This document shows, in pieces, positions 48,272-57,493 of a stretch of 64,000 nt of DNA. This stretch comes from Thermovorax subterraneus. Its GTDB lineage: Bacteria; Bacillota; Thermosediminibacteria; Thermosediminibacterales; Thermosediminibacteraceae. The notes beneath the pieces were generated by a model that saw only the letters and a list, made by a program, of their open reading frames with translations, was not told where the DNA came from and searched no databases. The stretch is from NCBI GenBank assembly GCA_021608145.1, contig JAKIHM010000004.1:62001-126000 (forward strand), in the 5' to 3' direction. Position 1 is the stretch's first letter. Every line of letters begins with the position of its first letter. The position numbers and the translations under genes were made by a program.

Positions 48272-49783
48272 TTGAATAAGAAAAGGTTATTGGTCGTTCT
48301 CGTTCTTTTTTTTGTTATGGCCCTTTCGATTACTTATTGCCTGGTTAAAATTAATCTGGAAACTGAAAATTTTTACGGATCGAAGGCTGAAGAGGCATTA
48401 AAAACTGCTCCGAGCTATATTATCGATGTGATATTTTATCCCGAAAAGGAGATGGTGCATGCTGTTCAGACAGTTGTATTTCGTAATCGCACCGCTGGTG
48501 AACTTTCGGAGATTATTTTTCACGTTTATCCCGAAGCTTTCAAATCTTTAAAGACAGCACCATTTCCTATGGAGGAGCTAAAATACGCTTACCCGGAGGG
48601 ATTTTCGGAAGGGTACATAAATATTTCCAACGTAACTTGCGGAGAGAGGAAATTGGATTTCAAAAAAGAAGGGACGCTCCTTAAGGTCAACATACCAGAA
48701 TCGCTAAAACCCGGTGAAGAAATTGAAATAAAAATAGAGTTTCAAGAAAAGGTGCCCTTTTCCCCCGGACGGTTCGGGCACGGCAAAAACACGTACAATT
48801 TCGGCAACTGGTATCCTGTGCTATGCGTTTACGATGAAAACGGGTGGAACCTCGACCCTTATTATTCTATAGGAGACCCGTTTTACAGCGATATCGCGAA
48901 CTTTAAAGTAAGCATAACAGCTCCAAACAGCTTTACAATTGCTGCTACCGGAAAACCGGCAAAAAGGATTACTGAAGGCAACACCACCACCTGGGTCTTT
49001 GAAGCCGAACTGGTTAGGGATTTTGCCTGGGTTGCAGGCACTGATCTAAGGGCGATTTCCGGAAAGGTGGGCAGGACGAAAATCAATGTCTTCTACTTTG
49101 GCGATAATGAGGATGCGGCAAAAAAAGCATTGGAATACGGAAAGCAGGCCCTCAGGTTTTTCAATCGATATTTCGGGCCCTATCCTTACGATGAATATTC
49201 CATAGTTATGTCCGACTTTTACATAGGAGGCATGGAATATCCAAACTTGGTGCTCATAGACCATAACTTGCTAGACGAAGAGGTCCTTCTGGAATACGTA
49301 ATTGTCCACGAGACCGCCCACCAGTGGTGGTATGGCCTTGTGGGGAATAACCAGGTAAAAGAACCATGGTTGGACGAGGCGGTAACGGAGTACTCCACGG
49401 TCCTCTATTTTGAGGGGGTTTACGGCAGGGCGAAAGGAAGGGAAGTATACCAGGACTTTATACTTTACCCATACCGGTTTTTTGAATTGGGCAACAGCTC
49501 AGGACCGATACTAAGGTCGGTTTCCCAGTTTAGGAGCTGGGGGGAGTACGACGCTATTGTCTATAAAAAGGGAGCTATTATGCTTAAAGAATTGGAAAAC
49601 AGAATTGGTAAAAGTAAAATGCGAAAAGCATTAAGAATATACCTTAGGCAGAATGTCTTTGGCAACGCCACCACCGACGATTTTGCAAATGCCGTAAGCG
49701 GCGTAATGGGAACGGACTTTAAAGAAGTGATTTACGAAATGCTCAAAAAACCCGGTAGCATGGGAAAAGAAAAAGCTGCTTAG
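48272..49783 (+). CDS. M1 family zinc metallopeptidase, membrane anchored
   Basis: A 503-aa protein with an N-terminal signal/anchor (about 4-25), a beta domain (40-240) and a gluzincin catalytic domain. The zinc motif is VHETAHQWW with the third ligand in WLDEAVTEY; FYIGGMEYPNLVLID is the GxMEN-like substrate segment (GGMEYP). The large C-terminal helical domain of classic aminopeptidase N is missing. It probably acts outside the membrane. The TTG at 48272 fits TGGGGCG; in-frame upstream starts are worse. Confidence 0.9.
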   Translation: MNKKRLLVVLVLFFVMALSITYCLVKINLETENFYGSKAEEALKTAPSYIIDVIFYPEKEMVHAVQTVVFRNRTAGELSEIIFHVYPEAFKSLKTAPFPMEELKYAYPEGFSEGYINISNVTCGERKLDFKKEGTLLKVNIPESLKPGEEIEIKIEFQEKVPFSPGRFGHGKNTYNFGNWYPVLCVYDENGWNLDPYYSIGDPFYSDIANFKVSITAPNSFTIAATGKPAKRITEGNTTTWVFEAELVRDFAWVAGTDLRAISGKVGRTKINVFYFGDNEDAAKKALEYGKQALRFFNRYFGPYPYDEYSIVMSDFYIGGMEYPNLVLIDHNLLDEEVLLEYVIVHETAHQWWYGLVGNNQVKEPWLDEAVTEYSTVLYFEGVYGRAKGREVYQDFILYPYRFFELGNSSGPILRSVSQFRSWGEYDAIVYKKGAIMLKELENRIGKSKMRKALRIYLRQNVFGNATTDDFANAVSGVMGTDFKEVIYEMLKKPGSMGKEKAA

Positions 49784-49806
49784 TTTAAAAGAAAGAAGGG
49801 ACATTT

Positions 49807-50712
49807 TTGAAAGAGGGGAAAAAAGGAATTGTTCTTTCTGCTTTGGGAACGTTGTTTTTCAGTACGAGCCCGATACTCACAAGGTTTGCAAGTGAATTGC
49901 CGGTGGCAGAAATAGCCTTTTTCAGGATGATCATTGGCAGCTTTTTTATACTTATTGCGGCAAAAGCCGCAAAAGTTGACCTTTCGGTCAATAAAAGGGA
50001 ACTCGCAAGATTTATTTTGTACGGCCTTGTAACTTCGTTTCACTTTCTATTTTATATAGGCTCTGTTCTCTATACCACTATAGCTCATGCTCTAAGTTTG
50101 GTTTACACAGCTCCTATTATGATAACAGTGCTGGCATCATTTCTACTGAAAGAAAAAATCCCCAGGTACAAGTACATAGGTATATTTTTGGTGATTTTGG
50201 GAATTATTATCCTGACAGGATTTGAAGTAAAGCTCACACCCCAAATGGTCCTGGGTGATATAATGGCCTTATTATCCGCTCTAGCCCTTGCGATATATTC
50301 GGTGATAGGCCGAAGCGAGAGGAAAAACTTCCCGCTTTTGAAATACGTGTTCTGGGTTTATTTCACATGTGCTTTATTCTTACTGGTATGGGCTTTGCCG
50401 TCTTTTAAAATACCTTCATCCTGGACTAGCTGGCTTGTACTTGTGCTTCTCGGTTTGATGCCTACTACGTTAGGGCACACCCTGTACAATGCGGGCATCA
50501 GGTACATCCACCCGACTTATGCCAACTTGATATCTACCCAGGAAGTAACCGGTGGGGTAATTTTAGGAGCGTTAATTTTCGGTGAGGTTCCCAGCATATC
50601 CACGATTGCAGGCATTTTGGTCATGTTCCTGGGTTTGAGCATAGTTTTGCTAGAAAAAACCACAAAAAATCAATGGAATTGTAGAAGGAAAAACAAAAAA
50701 TACGTAGAATAA
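49807..50712 (+). CDS. DMT superfamily (EamA) transporter
   Basis: A 301-aa protein with ten predicted membrane helices in two EamA repeats (SALGTLFFSTSPILTRFASELPVAEIAFFRMIIG..., ALALAIYSVIGRS...). It exports or imports an unknown small metabolite. The start is TTG with GAAGGGA upstream. It lies 23 bp after the M1 peptidase. Confidence 0.9.
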   Translation: MKEGKKGIVLSALGTLFFSTSPILTRFASELPVAEIAFFRMIIGSFFILIAAKAAKVDLSVNKRELARFILYGLVTSFHFLFYIGSVLYTTIAHALSLVYTAPIMITVLASFLLKEKIPRYKYIGIFLVILGIIILTGFEVKLTPQMVLGDIMALLSALALAIYSVIGRSERKNFPLLKYVFWVYFTCALFLLVWALPSFKIPSSWTSWLVLVLLGLMPTTLGHTLYNAGIRYIHPTYANLISTQEVTGGVILGALIFGEVPSISTIAGILVMFLGLSIVLLEKTTKNQWNCRRKNKKYVE

Positions 50713-50723
50713 AATTAGAGTAT

Positions 50724-50751
50724 GTTACAGTTTTATTACAAAGAAGTTACA
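50724..50751 (-). promoter_or_regulatory. Triple WalR-type box upstream of the M23 hydrolase
   Basis: GTTACA, ATTACA and GTTACA occur with exact 5-bp spacers (11-bp period). On - each is TGTAAY, a full match to the WalR half-site TGTWAH-N5-TGTWAH. Read on + they also resemble PhoP TTHACA repeats (5 of 6). The WalRK genes lie 1.5 kb downstream, which favours WalR. Confidence 0.65.
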
Positions 50752-50802
50752 ATTTAATAAAATTTTGTATATTAAAAAAATAACCGGGAAAGGAGTGGGG
50801 GG

Positions 50803-52158
50803 ATGAATTTACCGGACCTGAAAGGCCTGAAGGGCAAAAGGCTGACGGCCGCTGCCGGTGCCCTTGCAACGGTGGTTTTGATAATCCTGTTTTTTGCGTT
50901 GAACGGAAGGGTCTACGCGGTAAGCGTCGAGGGCAGGTTTATTGGCAATGTAAAAAACAAAAAGGTTGTTGAAAAGGCAAAGCAAAGGCTCATCGAAAAA
51001 TACACGGAAAAATTGGGCTCGGAAATCCGGTTGGCTCAGGAAATTAAGGTGAGTTCAGGGGAACCGGTAAGGGATGGCTTGCTAAATGAGGACGAGCTTC
51101 TGAGGAAGCTGGAAGAATCAATTGCTATAGAGGTCAAGGCGGTTTCGGTAATGATAAATGACAAAGAAGTGCTTGCGGTGAGGGACAAAGATACGGCCGA
51201 GTCGGTCCTGCAGGCTGTAAAGGAGCACTACATAAACGGGGCGCCGGGAGAACTGGTCCGGGTAGAGGTCCCCGATAGAATCAAGCTGGTAGAAAAATTC
51301 GTAAATGCCAGTGAAGTACTTTCAAAAGATGAAGCGAAGGATTTGATTTTGAAAGGTACACTTGAAACGAAGACCCACACTGTGCGTGAAGGGGAAACCT
51401 TGTGGGATATAGCAAAGAAGAACAATATTCCTTTTACAAAATTAGTAGAGGCCAATTCCCAGTTAAAGTCGGTGGATAAGCTTTCGCCGGGAGATGTAAT
51501 TTATCTTCAGGAGATGAAACCGCTGCTTAACGTGACCGTTGTAAAGAGAATCACAAAGCAGGAAGCTATACCTTACGAAACAAAAATAGTAAAGGATAAT
51601 TCGCTTTTAGAGGGGAAAAGGATTGTAAAGCAGGAAGGTAAAGAAGGGCTAAAGCAGGTTTTGGCGGAGGTAGTGTATAAAAACGGCTTAAGGATGTCCG
51701 AGAAGACTTTAGAGGAAAAGGTAACGAAGGAACCTATCGCCAGGATAGTAGCCCAGGGGACGAAGGCGGTCGTTACATACCGCGGGAGCGGAAGGTTTTA
51801 CTGGCCGGTGAGCGGAAGGATCACATCCCACTTTGGGAACCGGGGAGGCGAATTCCATACGGGACTTGATATAGCCAATGCTCCCGGTACTCCTGTGAGG
51901 GCTGCAAATTCTGGGGTTGTGACCTTTGCCGGCAGAAATGGTGGATACGGAAGGCTTGTTATAATAAGCCATGGAGGCGGATTTGAAACTTATTACGCCC
52001 ATTTGAGCAGCATAAATGTCTCGGCAGGAGAGAAAGTATCTAAGGGGCAGGTCATAGGCAGTGTGGGAACGTCGGGAAGGACTACAGGTCCGCATCTTCA
52101 CTTTGAAGTAAGGGTCAACGGCACTCCCAAAAATCCGCTGCTTTACCTTGGAAATTAA
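50803..52158 (+). CDS. LysM-G5-M23 cell-wall endopeptidase
   Basis: A 451-aa envelope protein. Membrane helix at about 19-38, an extracytoplasmic region to 190, LysM (THTVREGETLWDIAKKNNIPFTKL, 194-238), a G5 domain (241-320), then an M23 peptidase (335-451). Zinc ligands are in FHTGLDIANAP and GPHLHFEV. It likely cleaves peptidoglycan peptide bonds. It has a WalR-type box upstream and the walRK genes downstream, so it is a good candidate WalR regulon member. Confidence 0.93.
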   Translation: MNLPDLKGLKGKRLTAAAGALATVVLIILFFALNGRVYAVSVEGRFIGNVKNKKVVEKAKQRLIEKYTEKLGSEIRLAQEIKVSSGEPVRDGLLNEDELLRKLEESIAIEVKAVSVMINDKEVLAVRDKDTAESVLQAVKEHYINGAPGELVRVEVPDRIKLVEKFVNASEVLSKDEAKDLILKGTLETKTHTVREGETLWDIAKKNNIPFTKLVEANSQLKSVDKLSPGDVIYLQEMKPLLNVTVVKRITKQEAIPYETKIVKDNSLLEGKRIVKQEGKEGLKQVLAEVVYKNGLRMSEKTLEEKVTKEPIARIVAQGTKAVVTYRGSGRFYWPVSGRITSHFGNRGGEFHTGLDIANAPGTPVRAANSGVVTFAGRNGGYGRLVIISHGGGFETYYAHLSSINVSAGEKVSKGQVIGSVGTSGRTTGPHLHFEVRVNGTPKNPLLYLGN

Positions 52159-52163
52159 AGTAG

Positions 52164-52192
52164 AAGGCTGCGAAAATGCGGCCTTTTTTTTT
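52164..52192 (+). terminator. Terminator between the M23 hydrolase and walR
   Basis: AAGGCTGC and GCGGCCTT form an 8-bp stem (one G-U) with a GAAAAT loop, followed by a long T-run. Confidence 0.88.
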
Positions 52193-52216
52193 AAAATAAC
52201 GGCTGTGTTTTTATTG

Positions 52217-52222
52217 TATAAT
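52217..52222 (+). promoter_or_regulatory. Candidate -10 of the walR promoter
   Basis: TATAAT lies 67 bp before walR, with no good -35. A palindrome CGATATATCG is at 52244-52253, just after the expected start of transcription. Confidence 0.4.
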
Positions 52223-52288
52223 TAATTTTGAAGGAAAACGGTGCGATATATCGAATATTAGATTTTAGAAAGAACAGAGGTGGGATTT

Positions 52289-52978
52289 ATGGGCCAGAAA
52301 ATTTTGGTAGTAGATGACGAAAAGCCCATAGTAGATATTTTGAAATATAACCTCGTAAAAGAAGGATATGAAGTGCTTGCAGCTTACGATGGGGATGAGG
52401 CCGTAGAAGTTGCCTTCTCTGAAAATCCGGACCTTGTGTTACTCGACATAATGCTGCCGAGACAGGACGGATTTTCCGTGTGCAGAAAGCTAAGGGAAAA
52501 GCTCGCATGTCCGATTATAATGCTGACTGCGAAGGGTGAAGAAGTAGACAAAGTGCTGGGATTGGAACTTGGAGCCGATGATTACGTTACGAAACCTTTC
52601 AGCATGAGAGAGCTGATGGCCAGGATAAAGGCGAACTTGCGCAGGCTTACGCTTTCAAATCCCGTTGAAGGGCAAAAGGTAATAAAAGTAAAGGACTTGG
52701 AGATAGACTTATCGAGCTTTCAGGTGAGGAAAAACGGTAAGTTGTTAGAACTCACACTAAGAGAATTTGAGCTTTTAAAATTTCTGGCAGCCCAGGCAGG
52801 TCAGGTCTTTTCGAGGGAAAAGCTACTTGAAGAAGTTTGGGGTTATGAATATTATGGCGATATCCGCACTGTGGACGTAACAGTGAGAAGGCTCAGAGAA
52901 AAAATAGAGGATGACCCGTCGAATCCAACTTACATATTGACCAAGCGGGGAGTAGGTTACTACTTTCCCAAAAACTAG
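52289..52978 (+). CDS. walR: Response regulator WalR (YycF)
   Basis: A 229-aa OmpR/PhoB-type regulator. The receiver has acidic DDE near residue 8-10, phospho-acceptor D in [13 protein letters not shown] and K in YVTKPFSM. The winged helix C-terminus has [30 protein letters not shown]. The N-terminus [28 protein letters not shown] matches WalR closely. The ATG at 52289 fits AGAGGTGG. Followed by walK, yycH and yycI homologs, which fixes the identity. Confidence 0.95.
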   Translation: MGQKILVVDDEKPIVDILKYNLVKEGYEVLAAYDGDEAVEVAFSENPDLVLLDIMLPRQDGFSVCRKLREKLACPIIMLTAKGEEVDKVLGLELGADDYVTKPFSMRELMARIKANLRRLTLSNPVEGQKVIKVKDLEIDLSSFQVRKNGKLLELTLREFELLKFLAAQAGQVFSREKLLEEVWGYEYYGDIRTVDVTVRRLREKIEDDPSNPTYILTKRGVGYYFPKN

Positions 52979-52989
52979 GGTGATTTTAA

Positions 52990-54759
52990 TTGTTTAAGAG
53001 CATACAGGCAAAGCTGGTAACTATTTACATACTCCTTATCCTTCTTGCCATGGAAGTGGTGGGCTTTTACTTGATGCAATCCCTTGAAAGGTATCACGAC
53101 AGAAAGCTCACCGAAAGCCTAATAATAAATGCCCAGCTTATTTCGGACTTCTTGCTAGTAAGGTATTTGCCACCGGAAAGAAAATTATCAGTTAATGATT
53201 CCACAATCCAAGAGTACATAAAACAGGTGGCGCCTAGCAGTATAAAATATATAGCGGTGATGGATGAAAAAGGTACGGTAGTGGCTTCGACGGATGAAAC
53301 AAGGTTTAGCAGGGGATCTAGGATATTGTCGCCGGAAGTTATGCAGGCCACTTTCGGCAAGCAGGCTGAGGACATAAGGCAAGACCCCAATACTAAAAAA
53401 AGATATAAGTACTTAGCATACCCGATAAAAAACGACGGTACTGTGGTAGGGATACTTTACCTGGTGGCTTCTTTGGAGGATATATACGAGACACTGAACA
53501 ATATAAGGTTAATCCTGCTCACGGCGACATTACTTGCGCTTTTGATAACGGGATTTTTGGGTTATGCTTTGTCAAATACCATAACGGGGCCTATCCGTGA
53601 AGTTACGAAACGGGCGGCACTTCTGGCTGAAGGAAACTTTGACCAGAAGATAGAGGTGAAATCTGACGACGAAATAGGAAAGCTTACTGACATGTTTAAT
53701 TTCCTAACTAGCCGACTTAAGGCAACTCTTGAAGAAATCTCAGAGGAAAAGGAAAAAATGGAAGCCATACTTACAAACATGGCAGATGGGGTTATAGCTT
53801 TAAACGGAAGGGGAGAGGTTATCCACATAAATCCGGCAGCGATGCGCATGCTGGGCCTTGAAGGAGAACGGCTAGAAGGAGCTTTCGAAGATAAATTAAA
53901 GGATATTTTAAAAATCGACCCGGAGGATTACCAAAAAGCAAAGAAAGCACCTCTCGAAGTTTTAGTAAAGGTAAAAGATGGTGCGCTGAAGGCCATCTTT
54001 GCCCCATTGACAGGAGAAACAAGAGAAGCAGGTTATATATTGCTATTGCAGGATGTCACAAAGCAACAGCGTTTGGAAGAAATGAGAAAGGAATTCGTCG
54101 CTAACGTTTCCCACGAACTTAGAACTCCTCTTACGACGATAAAAAGTTATGCGGAAACTCTGCTTGACGGGGCAATGGACGACTCTTCTGTAGCTCGCCA
54201 GTTCATAAGCGTCATAAACGACGAAGCGGACAGAATGACAAGGCTAGTCAATGACCTTTTGGAACTTTCCAGATTGGACAATAAGGAAATTAAGTGGAAT
54301 AAAAGGCCTGTTAGAATTGACTTGCTCCTTCACGAGGTAATATCCAAAATGATGATGAATGCGATGAAAAAAAAGCTTTCTATGGAATATGAGATTGAGG
54401 AAGGTCTCGAGGCATTTGCTGACAGGGATAAAATAGAGCAGGTGTTTCAAAATATACTTTCTAATGCGATAAAGTATACTCCCGAGGGAGGCGAGATTTT
54501 TGTAAAAGCCGGAAATGCCGGCAATCAAATTTACATCTCTGTTAAAGACACGGGGATTGGAATTCCGAAGGAAGACCTGCCGAGGATTTTCGAGCGTTTT
54601 TACCGGGTTGATAAGACCAGAAGCCGCGAACTTGGCGGAACGGGGCTTGGACTTTCTATAGCCCGCGAAATAGTGCTCGCCCACGATGGCGAGATAAACA
54701 TTATCAGCGAACAGGGGAAAGGCACGGAGGTTATAATAAGGCTCCCGGCGCTTGTGTAA
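52990..54759 (+). CDS. walK: Sensor histidine kinase WalK (YycG)
   Basis: A 589-aa kinase: membrane helix 1 (about 10-30), an extracellular domain of about 140 residues, helix 2 (175-198), HAMP (198-250), PAS (260-360), HisKA with H in FVANVSHELRTPLTTIKSYAE, and HATPase with NAIKYTPEGG, DTGIGIPKEDL and GGTGLGLSIA. It monitors wall turnover and controls WalR. The TTG start has AGGGTGAT upstream, overlapping the walR end. Confidence 0.95.
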   Translation: MFKSIQAKLVTIYILLILLAMEVVGFYLMQSLERYHDRKLTESLIINAQLISDFLLVRYLPPERKLSVNDSTIQEYIKQVAPSSIKYIAVMDEKGTVVASTDETRFSRGSRILSPEVMQATFGKQAEDIRQDPNTKKRYKYLAYPIKNDGTVVGILYLVASLEDIYETLNNIRLILLTATLLALLITGFLGYALSNTITGPIREVTKRAALLAEGNFDQKIEVKSDDEIGKLTDMFNFLTSRLKATLEEISEEKEKMEAILTNMADGVIALNGRGEVIHINPAAMRMLGLEGERLEGAFEDKLKDILKIDPEDYQKAKKAPLEVLVKVKDGALKAIFAPLTGETREAGYILLLQDVTKQQRLEEMRKEFVANVSHELRTPLTTIKSYAETLLDGAMDDSSVARQFISVINDEADRMTRLVNDLLELSRLDNKEIKWNKRPVRIDLLLHEVISKMMMNAMKKKLSMEYEIEEGLEAFADRDKIEQVFQNILSNAIKYTPEGGEIFVKAGNAGNQIYISVKDTGIGIPKEDLPRIFERFYRVDKTRSRELGGTGLGLSIAREIVLAHDGEINIISEQGKGTEVIIRLPALV

Positions 54760-54793
54760 ATCAAACGTAACGTGGATGTAATACTTCTGTAAT
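54755..54793 (+). promoter_or_regulatory. Four-copy WalR box array after walK
   Basis: TGTAAA (54755), CGTAAC (54766), TGTAAT (54777) and TGTAAT (54788) are all spaced 11 bp start to start. Three fit TGTWAH fully and one has a single mismatch. The array begins on the walK stop codon and ends 4 bp before a -35-like TTGGGT. Confidence 0.75.
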
Positions 54794-54797
54794 ATTT

Positions 54798-54826
54798 TTG
54801 GGTTAAACTGTAAGGAGAGGTATTTT
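54798..54826 (+). promoter_or_regulatory. Promoter inside the wal operon
   Basis: TTGGGT (54798-54803) and TATTTT (54821-54826) are 17 bp apart, immediately after the WalR array. This is a class II-like activator arrangement; the next gene starts 22 bp later. Confidence 0.6.
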
Positions 54827-54847
54827 ATTAAAAAGGAGCAAACTATT

Positions 54848-55246
54848 ATGAAAAGGCTCATCGGGATAGCGACATTGTCCCTTTTTATAGTTTTCTTGCT
54901 TTTCTTCATAGCCGATGCTAAGGAAGCATTCGTGCTGAACCGTCCCAAGGAAGACTTTGTGACAACCCAAAGCTACGTGGTTGTTTCCGGAGAGACAGTT
55001 GCCGATACTTCTGTTGCGGTTTTTGTGAACGGGGAAAAGAAGGAGACCCTCAAGGTGGGTGCTTCGGGGCTCTTCGTGACCCAAGCCGACATTGAGCTTG
55101 GGAAAAACGTCATAAGTGTAAAAGCAGTATTTCCCTCAGGGGAAGAGGAGGTCGTTTCTCGAAACGTTTACAGGCTTGACAAGGATACGAATTTAAAAAG
55201 TTTAAGCTCCATACTCCAGGCGTTAAAACTTCTCATATTGCAATAA
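54848..55246 (+). CDS. Small secreted Ig-like-domain protein inside the wal operon
   Basis: A 132-aa protein with an N-terminal signal peptide or anchor (about 4-23, ending IADAKEA). The rest is one beta-sandwich-like domain (VVVSGETVADTSVAVFVNGEKKETLKVGASGLF, GKNVISVKAVFPSGEEEVVSRNVYRL), resembling glucodextranase-domain-B/Ig-like modules that bind surfaces or ligands. A C-terminal helix ends LKLLILQ. It is not part of the Bacillus wal operon. A WalR box array and promoter lie directly upstream. It could sense or brake wall hydrolysis; function unproven. Confidence 0.8.
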   Translation: MKRLIGIATLSLFIVFLLFFIADAKEAFVLNRPKEDFVTTQSYVVVSGETVADTSVAVFVNGEKKETLKVGASGLFVTQADIELGKNVISVKAVFPSGEEEVVSRNVYRLDKDTNLKSLSSILQALKLLILQ

Positions 55247-55260
55247 AAGGCGGTGCAGCC

Positions 55261-56556
55261 GTGAAAAATAGGGATTTCCTTCTCGGTTTGTTTCTCGCTT
55301 TGCTGGTCAGCACCAGCCTTTTTCTGTCAAGTATAACATGGTGGCGATTTTACGGTGAATACGGTGATATTCAGGCCGAAAGCTCAACTTTGAGCGTTGT
55401 AGACCTGGCCGATGTAATCACTCCTGATAGGGTTGTGCTGCATTTCGGACAGGATATGCACAGTATCCTTTATCCGGATGCACCTTTTTACGCAGAAAGC
55501 TGGGATTTTGTAAGGATGCTAGTCCAAGGGAAGGAGCTTATCGAGGTTAAAAACGCAAAGTTTGACGACGAAAACTTAAGGCAAAAAGTGGGGATGGAAT
55601 TAAACTTCCCCGTGCCTTTGCCCGTTGATTTTTTGACAAAGATTTTCAATATGAACACAGCTCAGCAGGCCATCCCTCAGGGAAGATTGGTGAATTCCAT
55701 AATGATAGTTGAGGATGATGGCCTTTCCGTGTTTTTTATGGGAGAAAGCGGCGAATTTTACAGCTTAAAATCCAGAGAAAGCAGTTTTGAATTTAAAAGG
55801 CTATTAGATAGGGCGAGAATGGAAGACCTGCCCGTTTATACGTACCTCCCGCCTGCCAAAATAAATGTCAAATTGGAGGAAGGCTTATACGTGCCCGTGT
55901 CGCCAGGACGAAATGAACTGCCGGTGCTTTCGATAAGGCACGAAAAAATCCCCTCCCAGAGCACTATAGCTCAGTTTTTCCCCGATTTTTCTGCAACCCG
56001 CAAAATTGAAGAAAAAGACGGCGCAGTGGTTTATACTGATGGAAACCGGGGGCTTCGCATATACCCTTCTGGTGCCCTTGAGTACAGCAGGCCGCTAACA
56101 GGAGGGCTCAAAGCGGGTTCCGATTTTTACGAAGCCTTAAAAATCGCTGCTAATTTCATCAATACCCACGGGGGTTGGCCCCAGGATGTATACCTTTCAG
56201 GCTACAAGGTTGCACAAAATCAAAGGACAACGTATACTTTTAATTTCAACATAAGAATAAGAGGTTTGCCACTCTTAAGCAATAGCGAATATCTTACCGT
56301 TACTGTTGAAGAAAATCAGGTTTCCAGGTTTTTTAGAAACATCGTAAAGGAAAACAAGGTGCTTTACGAAGTTCAGCCCATATCTCCTATACAGGCCCTG
56401 GACGCTGCAATAGCTGCTTTCAATTTAAAGGAAATAACATCGCTTAAACTCTCGTACCTCGTTTTTGATTATGAAATGATTCCGGTTTGGACCGTTGAAA
56501 CCCGGTCCGGCAGAATTTTTATAAATGCTAAAAACGGTATGGCTGTCAATTTTTAG
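55261..56556 (+). CDS. yycH: YycH family regulator of WalK
   Basis: A 431-aa protein with one N-terminal membrane helix (about 6-24) and a large extracytoplasmic domain typical of YycH. In Bacillus YycH and YycI bind WalK in the membrane and restrain it. The GTG start has GGCGGTG upstream. It lies 14 bp after the Ig-like gene and 16 bp before yycI. Confidence 0.9.
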   Translation: MKNRDFLLGLFLALLVSTSLFLSSITWWRFYGEYGDIQAESSTLSVVDLADVITPDRVVLHFGQDMHSILYPDAPFYAESWDFVRMLVQGKELIEVKNAKFDDENLRQKVGMELNFPVPLPVDFLTKIFNMNTAQQAIPQGRLVNSIMIVEDDGLSVFFMGESGEFYSLKSRESSFEFKRLLDRARMEDLPVYTYLPPAKINVKLEEGLYVPVSPGRNELPVLSIRHEKIPSQSTIAQFFPDFSATRKIEEKDGAVVYTDGNRGLRIYPSGALEYSRPLTGGLKAGSDFYEALKIAANFINTHGGWPQDVYLSGYKVAQNQRTTYTFNFNIRIRGLPLLSNSEYLTVTVEENQVSRFFRNIVKENKVLYEVQPISPIQALDAAIAAFNLKEITSLKLSYLVFDYEMIPVWTVETRSGRIFINAKNGMAVNF

Positions 56557-56572
56557 CCGAAGAGGGAGAAAG

Positions 56573-57421
56573 ATGGATTGGAGAAAGGCCATTGGGATTC
56601 TTACCGTTTCTTTTTTTGTGCTAAACATCGTTTTAATAATAAATCTTTTTATGAAAACCCTTCCGGAGCAGGGCTTAAATTTAGGAGAAGGTAAAGAACA
56701 GGCTATAAGAAATTATCTAGAAAGCAGAGGGATAAAACTGGCGACCCAATTGCCAGCCAAATGGGCTCCTTTGCCTTTTCTAGAAGTGGGCAGAGAATCG
56801 TTAAAAACGGAAGAACTCATAAAAATCTTCTTACCAGGAAAAATAGAAAAGGTCGAGGATATAGAGGACGGGAAAAAATACATTTCAGGAGGTAGGCGGC
56901 TAATATTTACGGAAAGCGGCTCCGTCATCTTCGAAAACGATGAAAAAACGGAAAATATAGGCGATCTGGACGAAACTAAGGCGGTGGAGATAGCGGAAAG
57001 ATTCATAAAAGTGCATGGAGGACTGCCCGAAGATGCTAGTTTAAATTACGTAAAGTACAACCCTGAAATTGGTGGATATGAAGTGGAATACATTGGCAAT
57101 TATAAGGGATTCTTTATAGCCAATAGGTACATAAGACTTTCAATAACTCCTCACGGCGTCGTGAAATTTCAGAGAAGTTTTTTAAAACCCGTTGCATTTA
57201 AGGGGAAAAGGCGGCAGGTAATACCTCCTTTGACGGCTGTTTTGAAGGTGGACGCTGAAAGAAAAAACAATACTCCGATGATAGTAAAAAAAGTTGAACA
57301 AGGTTTTTACTCGCAATTTTACAATGCAGAACGCTGGTTGGCGGCACCAGTCTGGAAAGTAGAACTAAATAACGGGGAAGTTTATTACGTCAATGCCTAT
57401 ACAGGCGAATTAGAAAGATAA
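56573..57421 (+). CDS. yycI: YycI family regulator of WalK
   Basis: A 282-aa protein with an N-terminal membrane helix (DWRKAIGILTVSFFVLNIVLIINLF) and an extracytoplasmic domain with the YycH/I-type fold; the C-terminal half ends APVWKVELNNGEVYYVNAYTGE. The ATG at 56573 follows GAGGGAG and matches the family N-terminus; an earlier in-frame start would overlap yycH. Confidence 0.9.
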   Translation: MDWRKAIGILTVSFFVLNIVLIINLFMKTLPEQGLNLGEGKEQAIRNYLESRGIKLATQLPAKWAPLPFLEVGRESLKTEELIKIFLPGKIEKVEDIEDGKKYISGGRRLIFTESGSVIFENDEKTENIGDLDETKAVEIAERFIKVHGGLPEDASLNYVKYNPEIGGYEVEYIGNYKGFFIANRYIRLSITPHGVVKFQRSFLKPVAFKGKRRQVIPPLTAVLKVDAERKNNTPMIVKKVEQGFYSQFYNAERWLAAPVWKVELNNGEVYYVNAYTGELER

Positions 57422-57460
57422 TAGCAGCTGCATTGGCAAAATCCAGAAAATAAAGTAGAA

Positions 57461-57466
57461 TATAAT
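57461..57466 (+). promoter_or_regulatory. Candidate -10 before larA
   Basis: TATAAT lies 28 bp before the larA start with no good -35, so independent transcription of larA is possible but weakly supported. Confidence 0.3.
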
Positions 57467-57493
57467 AAAACCATCTTAAAGGAGCAGATGTTT

